A stretch of 5,146 bases of DNA, taken from NCBI GenBank assembly GCA_018656855.1, contig JABHYP010000753.1, positions 1 to 5,146 of the forward strand, given 5' to 3'. A program made the position numbers and the translations under genes. The stretch's first letter is position 1. Every line of letters begins with the position of its first letter. A model generated the notes under the pieces. The model had not been told where the DNA came from and did no database searches. It saw only the letters and a program-made list of their open reading frames with translations. Positions 1 to 5,146 of the stretch are shown here, piece after piece. Source of the DNA: Candidatus Latescibacterota bacterium (GTDB taxonomy: Bacteria > Latescibacterota > Latescibacteria > Latescibacterales > Latescibacteraceae).

Positions 1-369
1 AACCGACACACCACCTTCGAGTTTAACTGCCTTGCAGCCTGTCATTTTCATGATATCCCCAGCGTTCCTGACCGCCTCTTCCTCATTTATCTGATAACTC
101 ATGAACGGCATATCGACTACTACAAAGGCACGCTTTACAGTCCGCGCCACTATTTCTCCATGATATATCATTTCGTCAAGCGTTACAGGAATGGTGGTTT
201 CACATCCCTGGAACACATTAGCGAGTGAATCGCCTACCAGGATTAAATCAATTCCCGCCTTGTCCAGAAAAGATGAAAAGAGAGCATCATATGCGGTGAG
301 GGCGGTTATGCGGATACCTTCATTTTTCATACGTTGAAAATCTTTAACTGTAATTGTTTTCTCCGTCAT
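1..369 (-). CDS. panB: 3-methyl-2-oxobutanoate hydroxymethyltransferase (ketopantoate hydroxymethyltransferase), N-terminal part
   Basis: PanB transfers a one-carbon unit from 5,10-methylene-tetrahydrofolate to 2-oxoisovalerate, giving ketopantoate, the first committed step of pantothenate synthesis in the cytoplasm. I translated 123 residues from the ATG at 369-367; the frame is open to the window edge, so about half of the usual 260-280 residues is missing. The start MTEKTITVKDFQRMK and the following ITALTAYDA segment are typical of the family. The three Mg ligands known from E. coli PanB are all present: D47 in VGDSLANV, D86 in VVDMPFMSY and E118 in AVKLEGG, with the conserved K116 two residues before E118. 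The start overlaps the stop of the upstream kinase gene by one base (TGATG) and has a strong Shine-Dalgarno inside that gene. Identification is secure; the C-terminal half and any following panC cannot be seen. Confidence 0.96.
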   Translation of the reverse strand, partial: MTEKTITVKDFQRMKNEGIRITALTAYDALFSSFLDKAGIDLILVGDSLANVFQGCETTIPVTLDEMIYHGEIVARTVKRAFVVVDMPFMSYQINEEEAVRNAGDIMKMTGCKAVKLEGGVSV

Positions 370-1019
370 CACATTCCTCCGGGATGATAAAAATTAATAC
401 CGCTATGGGGCCCTACAATCTTCGCAGCCAGATCGTCTAAATGATCAGGGCTGTCAATAAAATCAATATCATCAGTATTTACAATAAACACAGGGGCTGC
501 GGAATAATGGAAATACATTTCGTTATAGGCGTTGTTCAATGCCTCAAGATATTCAAATGAAATATTCTTTTCGTAACTTCTGTTTCTTTTTTTGATCCGT
601 TCGAGCAATTTTCCTGTCGAAGCCTGCAAATAGACAACAAGATCAGGATTTCTTACTTTCGGAGCCAAAACTTCCCATATTGTATTGTACAGTTCGAGTT
701 CGTCATCATTAAGGTTGACAACAGCAAATATACGGTCTTTCTGAAAAAGATAATCCACCAACAGAGGTGAATCAAAAAGGTCGGGCGGAGGAATTTCCAT
801 CTGTTTTTTAAAACGATAGATAAGAAAGTACAGTTGAGCCTTGAAAGCGTTTTCACGCGGCGACCTGTAAAAATCCTCAATAAAGGGATTGGACTCAAAA
901 TCTTCAAGGATATTTCTGCCCCCGAGACGTTCCGTAAGCAGTTTACACAGACTTGTTTTTCCCACTCCTATTACACCCTCAACAACAATGTACTGATATG
1001 GACACTTCGGAAAATTCAT
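369..1019 (-). CDS. Deoxynucleoside kinase (dCK/dGK/TK2-like family)
   Basis: A 216-residue cytoplasmic kinase of the deoxynucleoside kinase family (dNK, P-loop fold), which makes dNMPs from deoxynucleosides and ATP in the salvage pathway. The P-loop is GVIGVGKT (15-22). The segment LEDFESNPFIEDFYRSP (38-54) matches the family block around the catalytic acid, AQLYFL (61-66) carries the Gln expected to read the base, and LLVDYLFQKDRIFA (86-99) is the 'DYLFDKD' block. KRNRSYEKNISFEYL (144-158) is the arginine-rich LID, and PVFIVNTDDIDF (176-187) is the last core strand. Length is normal for bacterial members. The ATG start is the only reasonable one, but its Shine-Dalgarno is weak. It begins 29 nt after folK. 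Linkage to folK recurs in several bacterial phyla, as far as I recall. Substrate preference (dA, dG, dC or dT) cannot be decided from the sequence. Confidence 0.92.
   Translation of the reverse strand: MNFPKCPYQYIVVEGVIGVGKTSLCKLLTERLGGRNILEDFESNPFIEDFYRSPRENAFKAQLYFLIYRFKKQMEIPPPDLFDSPLLVDYLFQKDRIFAVVNLNDDELELYNTIWEVLAPKVRNPDLVVYLQASTGKLLERIKKRNRSYEKNISFEYLEALNNAYNEMYFHYSAAPVFIVNTDDIDFIDSPDHLDDLAAKIVGPHSGINFYHPGGM
375..380 (-). promoter_or_regulatory. Shine-Dalgarno GGAGGA for panB
   Basis: GGAGGA lies within the last codons of the upstream kinase gene, with five bases between it and the panB ATG at 369-367. It is the best ribosome-binding site in the window. It fixes the panB start and, with the one-base TGATG overlap, suggests coupled translation of the kinase and panB. 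Confidence 0.8.
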
Positions 1020-1048
1020 ATTTACCCAACTCGTTTCAAAATTAGTAT

Positions 1049-1543
1049 TTAATGTGTAACTCGTTTATCTATTTTCTGTACGCCAGACTGGTTAACACAT
1101 TCAAGAAGTTCACTCACAGTCAAACCCAGCACAGGATGAACACAATCGGGAGCTAAATCGGCCAAAGGGCACAGCACAAAAGCTCTCTCATGCATTTGCG
1201 GGTGAGGGATATTCAAATCATCGGTTTTCACAACAAGCTGTTCATACAGCACAATATCAATATCGATGATTCTCGGCCCATATCTTTCCATTCTTACACG
1301 ACCTAAGGCTCTTTCGATGGTTGAACATTGTTGATAGAGCGTTGCAGGCTCAAGAGTAGTTTCTATTTCTACCGCTGCATTCAAATAGTCAGGCTGTTCA
1401 GGGCCGCCCACGGGAACAGTTTCATAAATTTTAGAAACGTTCATCACTCTTATTTCCGCTGCTTCATTAAGCAGGCGTACTGCTTCATTCAAATTTTCAA
1501 ACCTGTTGCCAATATTTGAACCAAGCCCTAAATAAGCTTTCAC
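1049..1543 (-). CDS. folK: 2-amino-4-hydroxy-6-hydroxymethyldihydropteridine diphosphokinase (HPPK)
   Basis: FolK moves diphosphate from ATP to 6-hydroxymethyl-7,8-dihydropterin, giving the substrate of dihydropteroate synthase. The 164-residue length is typical of stand-alone HPPK. It opens with AYLGLGSNIGNR (3-14), followed by YETVPVGGPEQPDYLNAA (40-57), a pterin-binding loop. The PROSITE-type signature RYGPRIIDIDIVLY (87-100) contains the two Mg ligands D94 and D96, and IPHPQMHERAFVLCPLADLAP (112-132) completes the active site. The start is GTG, overlapping the folB stop by 4 nt (GTGA), with GGGAG eight bases upstream. The overlap with the preceding pathway enzyme implies translational coupling. 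The C-terminal tail after residue 150 is poorly conserved and may be dispensable. folP, the next enzyme of the pathway, is not in the window. Confidence 0.97.
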   Translation of the reverse strand: MKAYLGLGSNIGNRFENLNEAVRLLNEAAEIRVMNVSKIYETVPVGGPEQPDYLNAAVEIETTLEPATLYQQCSTIERALGRVRMERYGPRIIDIDIVLYEQLVVKTDDLNIPHPQMHERAFVLCPLADLAPDCVHPVLGLTVSELLECVNQSGVQKIDKRVTH

Positions 1544-1905
1544 CGCTTAATCTCCCGCCTTAGTTCAACTTCCACAGTTTTGAAAGGAACTTCGATAGGA
1601 GCACGGGGCTTCCTGACACGAACAGTAATCTCGCCTTCACTGATCTTTTCACTAAGTCTTTCTATAATAAGACCGGCAAGCCTCTCTATCAGACAGCAAT
1701 GATCACCCTGCATAACATCTTTCACAACTGAAACCACAATCGAATAATCAACTGTATCCTCGAGTTTGTCGCTTTCTGCTGATTTGGATAGATCAAGAGT
1801 TATTTCAACATCAATTTCAAAAGGCTGAGTAAGAGTTTTTTCCTCATGCCGCACTCCATGCCGGGCGTTAATCATTAAACCTAAAATTCGAATTTTATCG
1901 CTCAA
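1540..1905 (-). CDS. folB: Dihydroneopterin aldolase
   Basis: FolB cleaves 7,8-dihydroneopterin to 6-hydroxymethyl-7,8-dihydropterin and glycolaldehyde, the step just before FolK. The 121-residue length is normal; the family forms tunnel-fold octamers. Visible family features are IRILGLMINARHGVRHEEKTL (5-25) with the E21/E22 pair, LEDTVDYSIVVSVV (48-61) with the conserved Asp-Tyr (53-54), CLIERLAGLI (71-80) with the pterin-anchoring Glu at 74, and VRVRKPRAPI (95-104) with the catalytic Lys at 99. One position departs from the common Y-H-G-V motif: here it is R-H-G-V. The start is TTG, supported by AGAGGA five bases upstream and by the normal short lead before the first strand. The gene begins 51 nt after the hydrolase gene stop and overlaps folK by 4 nt. 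Confidence 0.95.
   Translation of the reverse strand: MSDKIRILGLMINARHGVRHEEKTLTQPFEIDVEITLDLSKSAESDKLEDTVDYSIVVSVVKDVMQGDHCCLIERLAGLIIERLSEKISEGEITVRVRKPRAPIEVPFKTVEVELRREIKR
1551..1556 (-). promoter_or_regulatory. Shine-Dalgarno GGGAGA for the GTG start of folK
   Basis: GGGAGA sits inside the 3' end of folB, about seven to eight bases before the GTG at 1543-1541. It supports the non-ATG start, which also places the GLGSN motif at the usual distance from the N terminus. Confidence 0.65.
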
Positions 1906-1910
1906 AACAA

Positions 1911-1916
1911 TCCTCT
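1911..1916 (-). promoter_or_regulatory. Shine-Dalgarno AGAGGA for the TTG start of folB
   Basis: AGAGGA is five bases upstream of the TTG at 1905-1903. No in-frame ATG gives a full-length FolB: the first internal ATG (codon 11) would remove the first beta strand. The TTG start is therefore preferred. Confidence 0.65.
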
Positions 1917-1929
1917 CAAAATATTTTGA
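1916..1929 (-). other. 14-bp perfect palindrome TCAAAATATTTTGA before folB
   Basis: In the 51-nt gap between the hydrolase gene and folB lies the uninterrupted palindrome TCAAAATATTTTGA, whose last bases abut or overlap the folB Shine-Dalgarno. It has no loop, so it is more like a protein-binding half-site pair than an RNA hairpin. It is AT-rich and could arise by chance. The same gap holds only a poor promoter match (TACTAT at 1939-1944 with TTGTGG 17 bases upstream), so folB may depend on read-through. I see no terminator here. Confidence 0.25.
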
Positions 1930-1956
1930 AGTCGAACAATAGTATTACAAGCTACT

Positions 1957-3981
1957 TTACTCCACAACAATAATATCATGAATTTCAAGTCCGGGCAGCG
2001 TTAATTGAATTTTTCCATTTTTATAATTATATATCAGTTCTTTTCCGGCAGGTTCGAGAGTGACTTTTTCGGGCTTATTTGCATACATGATACTTACCTG
2101 CAATGGCCCTTCCGGGGGAACTTCGTCAAACACTTTGATGTTCGGGTTATTGTGCGGTCCACTAGTATTTACAAGGTTTACAGCAAGTTTATCATTTATG
2201 GTGTTAACCGTGACATCGACAAAGTGTGAGCCTGTCACCTCAACAATCGGTTCCGGGAAAAGTTCATGTATAAGCGAATTGAGAAAATCACGGCCTACAG
2301 ATGTTCCGGCATTGCAGTACCGCTCACCGAGATCGAGATATATGGCAGCTATTTTCCCTTTTCCATAATCATTTATGGATGCTGCAGTTTCGTAAGGGGT
2401 ATTAAAGTCGTTATCTGAATAAATTTTTCCAAATGATTTTGCATTATTGCCGAGTTTTATTTTCTGTGACAGCGATTTTATCCCGGCAAGCCAACCATTA
2501 TACTCAAGATAGTTTATCTTTTCTTCAGCTTTATCAATAAGTTCAATATTGAGTTCTTTTTCGAAAAGCGATGCTGATTCAGGTCCGATTATCAGGAGAT
2601 TTCCACCGTTAGACACATAATCGAGCAGTTCTTTTTTGAAATCCGGGTCGATGTATTCCCATTCGGGAAAAATTAAGAGCGGATATTCATTCATACGCGC
2701 TTGTAATGAATGTTCCATTACAATATCGACCACGTTCTGGGAGTCGAGCAGACTTTTAAGGATTCCTCGCAATTGCATGCCCGCCGGGGGATTCCATCCT
2801 CCAACTACACGGTCCAATTTTCGATAGAATGCTTCACTATAATAAATAAGGCCAATTTGTGGTACCGGTTCGGCTTTGTGGCAAATATGCTGGCGTTCAC
2901 GACAGAACCTGGAAATTTCTTTCATGAGCTTCATTTGCCATTTGCGAATAGAGCCGTCACGTTTCTGTGGAAAATAAGCCTCAAAACCTCCTCCCAGCGA
3001 AAGAATAATGGCAGCTTCCTGTTCAAGTTGTGGAATGGATTTTGTGCAAAACCCACCGTCTGAATAGTTAAAACTCCAGGCCATAAGATCCCATGGTTTT
3101 CCCTGATACACCATGCAGCGTCCCTGGATACGGACGCTGTTCACACTGTCCCTGTAATTCATATCGCATGAGAGAAAATCAACATCATTAATCGACGGTT
3201 CCGGCATTCTGTAACTGAAATTACTGTTGCTGCAGATTTGAAAATCAGGATTATGTTTGTGTATTTCCGTAACGTAATAGTAGATAAATTTCCGCCATTC
3301 ATTCCTTGCAAATTCTGTGAATTCGAACCAGCAAGGGTCTTCAGGTTTTTTCGGGATTGTTGTTATTCCGGTCTGTTCTTGAAAAGCCTTTATGGCTTTA
3401 TCCCTGTAATCACGCTGGATCATCCAGTCACCGTCAATCCAGATACCGTCAATATTGTATTTGTCGATGATTTCTTTGATCTGCGGGATTAGAAGTTTAT
3501 CCACATAAGGCCCGAATACAGAGGTTGCTCTTGTATCGGGTTTACCATTTTCATCGATACGTGCCCACTCAGGGTGAGATTTCACTGCTTCTTCATCCCC
3601 TATTCCTGAATAATGAACGTACAGAGCCACACCTCGCTCGGCGGTTACTTCTCTCCATATCTTAAGTGGATCCAGCACAAAACCTGGCGCTGGGTTTCCT
3701 ACATTGGTCGGGTAACTCGAAAGGCCGCGATGCCCCTTGCAGTCACACTGTAGATAGTCAGGTTTAACCTGATCAATAATAAATTCAATCATCTCACGGT
3801 CAACATTTTTGCCGATCTCGGTACAGTCATCCCCGGCATGAAAATCAAAGTGAATTCCCAGGAAGCTTTCCGACCGTCTGAGGCGTTTTGGGTAATTCCT
3901 ATTTTCCTCTGCAAAAACACCGGTCATTTTACTAAGAAGAAGAAAAACTCCTAACATCAAATAAAATGTTGTTCTTTTCAT
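1957..3981 (-). CDS. Exported glycoside-hydrolase-like protein (GH29/GHL6-like TIM barrel plus GATase-like domain)
   Basis: A 674-residue protein of unassigned substrate. Residues 1-24 form a signal peptide (KR, hydrophobic stretch, likely cut after GVFA), so it acts outside the cytoplasm. Residues about 38-365 look like a (beta/alpha)8 barrel: HFDFH (44-48), YLQCDCKGHRGL (76-87), GVALYVHYSG (117-126), NIDGIWIDGDWM (176-187), FQICSNSNF (247-255), DFLSCDMNY (268-276) and GGFEAYFP (331-338). The KxHxG and IWxDG segments recall alpha-L-fucosidases of GH29, where the Asp of the second is the nucleophile; D183 is the matching candidate. Residues about 372-575 resemble the GATase-like 'trimerisation' domain of GH42-type enzymes (PLLIFPEWEYID, GGNLLIIGPE), and about 578-674 a beta-sandwich tail. 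Eleven cysteines, mostly in the barrel, may form disulfides. The ATG has AGGAGAG nine bases upstream. It could also be an inactive relative; exact CAZy family is open. Confidence 0.8.
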   Translation of the reverse strand: MKRTTFYLMLGVFLLLSKMTGVFAEENRNYPKRLRRSESFLGIHFDFHAGDDCTEIGKNVDREMIEFIIDQVKPDYLQCDCKGHRGLSSYPTNVGNPAPGFVLDPLKIWREVTAERGVALYVHYSGIGDEEAVKSHPEWARIDENGKPDTRATSVFGPYVDKLLIPQIKEIIDKYNIDGIWIDGDWMIQRDYRDKAIKAFQEQTGITTIPKKPEDPCWFEFTEFARNEWRKFIYYYVTEIHKHNPDFQICSNSNFSYRMPEPSINDVDFLSCDMNYRDSVNSVRIQGRCMVYQGKPWDLMAWSFNYSDGGFCTKSIPQLEQEAAIILSLGGGFEAYFPQKRDGSIRKWQMKLMKEISRFCRERQHICHKAEPVPQIGLIYYSEAFYRKLDRVVGGWNPPAGMQLRGILKSLLDSQNVVDIVMEHSLQARMNEYPLLIFPEWEYIDPDFKKELLDYVSNGGNLLIIGPESASLFEKELNIELIDKAEEKINYLEYNGWLAGIKSLSQKIKLGNNAKSFGKIYSDNDFNTPYETAASINDYGKGKIAAIYLDLGERYCNAGTSVGRDFLNSLIHELFPEPIVEVTGSHFVDVTVNTINDKLAVNLVNTSGPHNNPNIKVFDEVPPEGPLQVSIMYANKPEKVTLEPAGKELIYNYKNGKIQLTLPGLEIHDIIVVE

Positions 3982-3990
3982 TGTGTTTTT

Positions 3991-3997
3991 CTCTCCT
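3991..3997 (-). promoter_or_regulatory. Shine-Dalgarno AGGAGAG for the exported hydrolase
   Basis: AGGAGAG lies nine bases before the ATG at 3981-3979, and that ATG is followed at once by a well-formed signal peptide (MKRTTFYLMLGVFLLL). Both support this start. Confidence 0.7.
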
Positions 3998-4050
3998 GAT
4001 TATGCAGATTTTTTGAATATATTTTATTATTCTTCGTTTATCTATAGAGT

Positions 4051-4056
4051 ATTATA
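4051..4056 (-). promoter_or_regulatory. Candidate -10 box TATAAT upstream of the exported hydrolase
   Basis: The 102-nt gap between coaX and the hydrolase gene (3982-4083) is AT-rich and the longest gap in the window. It contains a perfect TATAAT about 70 bases before the hydrolase ATG. No good -35 is found at 16-19 bases spacing (the 17-base position reads AATAAT) and there is no extended -10 TGn. An independent promoter is plausible but unproven. No rho-independent terminator for coaX is visible: there is no GC-rich stem followed by a T run. Confidence 0.3.
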
Positions 4057-4083
4057 TGAGATGAAAAATAGAAATTATTGTGC

Positions 4084-4833
4084 TTATCTCCTTATTGGTA
4101 AGAAATCAATCAAACACCCCAGGCCCTCGAGCACCAGAAAAGGTCTGTGAAGCATTTTAAAAGGCAGACATGATTGAAGTATTTCAGCCCCTCCTCCTGT
4201 AATCATTAGCCGGTCCGTTCCTCCAACAAAAGCCGCAGCTTTGTTAACAAGCTCTGTTATCGCTCCGGCAAATCCGATATTAAGCGCCTTTGAAATACAC
4301 GATTCAGTGCTGTTACCAATCCCCTCGCATACAACAGCAGGTGAAATGTAAGGCAAATCTGTTTTTACAGTAAGTGACCATGAAAGCACATCCTGGCCGG
4401 GGAAAATGAAACCGCCTGCAAAAGTTCCATCTTCGGTAACAGCATCGACGGTGACTGCTGTTCCTGCATCTATAACGATACATGAATCATTGAACAATCG
4501 ATGAGCCGCATAAGCTGCCAGTACACGATCAACACCAAGTTGCTCAGGATTGTCGTATACCACTTTCATTCCGATATCATAAACTGTCCTCGCTACAACA
4601 AGTTTCCCGGGAGATATACCATCAAGAGCGTTAAATAAATGTTCTCTCCATTTTGATGTAACGGAGCATGCTGCAATCTTTCCGGGATTTTTTCCTTTCA
4701 GGACATTTTTTATAATCTCAGGAAGTTCATCTGCCGAATCGGGATAGGGAACATTTACCGGTTCAATGAGTCTGCCGCCATCCAACTTTGCAAAATGCAG
4801 CCGGGAATTCCCACTGTCAAAAAGTGCTGTCAA
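4084..4833 (-). CDS. coaX: Type III pantothenate kinase
   Basis: CoaX phosphorylates pantothenate with ATP, the first step of CoA synthesis; type III enzymes belong to the ASKHA fold and need a monovalent cation. At 249 residues it has normal length. Family motifs are all present: LFDSGNSR (4-11, the phosphate-1 motif DxGN), VVYDNPEQLGVDR (91-103) with the catalytic-base Asp at 102, IVIDAGTAVTVDAV (119-132, phosphate-2 motif with D122 and D130), GGFIFPG (140-146), and GIGNSTESCISKALNIGFAGAI (171-192). The start is TTG at 4833-4831, chosen because it places the first Asp at residue 6 as in homologues; there is no in-frame ATG between the birA stop and this codon. Its Shine-Dalgarno is poor (AGGTAA about 14 bases away), so re-initiation after birA is likely. 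It lies 30 nt after birA and in the same reading frame. Confidence 0.96.
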   Translation of the reverse strand: MTALFDSGNSRLHFAKLDGGRLIEPVNVPYPDSADELPEIIKNVLKGKNPGKIAACSVTSKWREHLFNALDGISPGKLVVARTVYDIGMKVVYDNPEQLGVDRVLAAYAAHRLFNDSCIVIDAGTAVTVDAVTEDGTFAGGFIFPGQDVLSWSLTVKTDLPYISPAVVCEGIGNSTESCISKALNIGFAGAITELVNKAAAFVGGTDRLMITGGGAEILQSCLPFKMLHRPFLVLEGLGCLIDFLPIRR

Positions 4834-4863
4834 CTGTCTGTTGTTCGTTACCTGAATTATAAA

Positions 4864-5146
4864 TCAAGCTATTGTTGAGTGCCGGTAATCGACATACATT
4901 TGCTTGAAATGCATCAAAAATATTTTAAGCAGGCTTTCCAGTTCAGGAATATAACCTGCTTCGATGAAAAGAGATGTTGACTCGGTAAGTCCGGCTTTTT
5001 CAAAATCCTCTTCAGTTTGATTGAGATTAAGCCCCATACCGAGAATTAGCGATATTACCTCCTCGCCGCGTGTAACCGATTCAAACAATATACCTGCAAT
5101 CTTTCGTCCACTTACACGAACATCATTCGGATGTTTTACTTCAAAC
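4864..5146 (-). CDS. birA: Biotin-[acetyl-CoA-carboxylase] ligase, C-terminal part of the catalytic domain
   Basis: BirA activates biotin as biotinyl-5'-AMP and attaches it to the lysine of the biotin carboxyl carrier protein. Ninety-four full codons are visible before the TGA at 4866-4864; the start lies beyond the window, and an internal TTG at 5088 is not a start because the conserved frame continues upstream of it. The first residues, FEVKHPNDVRVSGRKIAGILFESV, match the family block usually written KWPNDxxxxxxKxxGIL.E, including the Lys equivalent to E. coli K183. ILGMGLNLNQ then matches the GxGxNxN strand. Two oddities: His replaces the usual Trp in KWPND, and the protein ends at about YVDYRHSTIA, right after the last helix of the catalytic domain. 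No SH3-like C-terminal domain (about 50 residues) follows. Whether an N-terminal DNA-binding domain exists cannot be seen. Confidence 0.93.
   Translation of the reverse strand, partial: FEVKHPNDVRVSGRKIAGILFESVTRGEEVISLILGMGLNLNQTEEDFEKAGLTESTSLFIEAGYIPELESLLKIFLMHFKQMYVDYRHSTIA

Noticed and set aside
653..907. Second minus-strand frame inside the kinase gene
   Set aside because: It is a shifted-frame shadow of the P-loop kinase; the kinase motifs lie in the other frame without interruption.
834..1052. Plus-strand open frame opposite the deoxynucleoside kinase
   Set aside because: It is antisense to a gene with full family motifs, its translation has low-complexity unlike any family I recognise, and it has no convincing ribosome-binding site.
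1028..1066. Nine-base direct repeat aactcgttt at 1028-1036 and 1058-1066, flanking the folK stop
   Set aside because: It is short, AT-rich and has no further copies or mobile-element features; most likely chance or a minor duplication.
2060..3063. Several plus-strand open frames opposite the exported hydrolase
   Set aside because: They are complementary-strand shadows of a long, well-supported gene; none has recognisable motifs or good start signals.
4034..4045. Twelve-base match tcgtttatctat between 1061-1072 and 4034-4045
   Set aside because: One such match is about what chance predicts in 5 kb of AT-rich sequence, and the two contexts (folK 3' end, hydrolase leader) are unrelated.
3982..4083. 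Riboswitch, small RNA or terminator in the coaX-hydrolase gap
   Set aside because: I found only the 8-bp palindrome TCTATAGA and AT-rich sequence; no GC-rich stem, T run or recognisable riboswitch core.
4864..4866. TGA recoded as an amino acid
   Set aside because: TGA ends folB and the kinase at exactly the expected family lengths, and Trp is encoded by TGG in the hydrolase, so the standard code applies.
4864..5088. A separate small gene starting at the internal TTG at 5088
   Set aside because: The conserved biotin-ligase block continues in frame upstream of this codon to the window edge, so this is the 3' part of birA.

Overview
All recognisable genes in this window lie on the minus strand, so transcription runs from high to low coordinates. 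In that order they are: the 3' part of a biotin-protein ligase gene (birA), type III pantothenate kinase (coaX), a 674-residue exported glycoside-hydrolase-like protein, dihydroneopterin aldolase (folB), HPPK (folK), a deoxynucleoside kinase, and the 5' part of ketopantoate hydroxymethyltransferase (panB). Both window edges cut a gene. I see no tRNA, rRNA, CRISPR array, insertion sequence or phage gene, and no gene-free stretch longer than about 102 bases.

The enzymes form a coherent cofactor set. FolB and FolK make the pterin diphosphate precursor of folate. PanB uses methylene-tetrahydrofolate to make ketopantoate, the precursor of pantothenate. CoaX phosphorylates pantothenate in the first step to CoA. 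BirA charges the carboxylase that consumes acetyl-CoA. The deoxynucleoside kinase adds dNMP salvage, next to folate-dependent one-carbon metabolism. folB/folK overlap by 4 nt (GTGA) and the kinase/panB pair by 1 nt (TGATG), which points to operonic, translationally coupled expression. The exported glycoside hydrolase is the odd member. It has a signal peptide, the longest upstream gap (102 nt, with a TATAAT box) and a good Shine-Dalgarno, and it separates birA-coaX from folB-folK-dnk-panB.

Organism: a bacterium of moderate G+C (low-to-mid 40s per cent by eye) using the standard code, with TGA as a true stop in several genes, and freely using TTG and GTG starts. The folK-deoxynucleoside kinase pairing, the type III rather than type I/II pantothenate kinase, and the exported GH29/GH42-like hydrolase would fit an uncultured lineage of the Fibrobacteres-Chlorobi-Bacteroidetes group or a neighbouring phylum (Latescibacteria- or KSB1-like). 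This is inference from gene content only.

I found no convincing novel multi-gene system. The points most worth checking are the carbohydrate-active enzyme lodged in a vitamin operon, a biotin ligase that seems to lack its C-terminal domain and carries KHPND in place of KWPND, and the in-frame birA-TGA-coaX arrangement.
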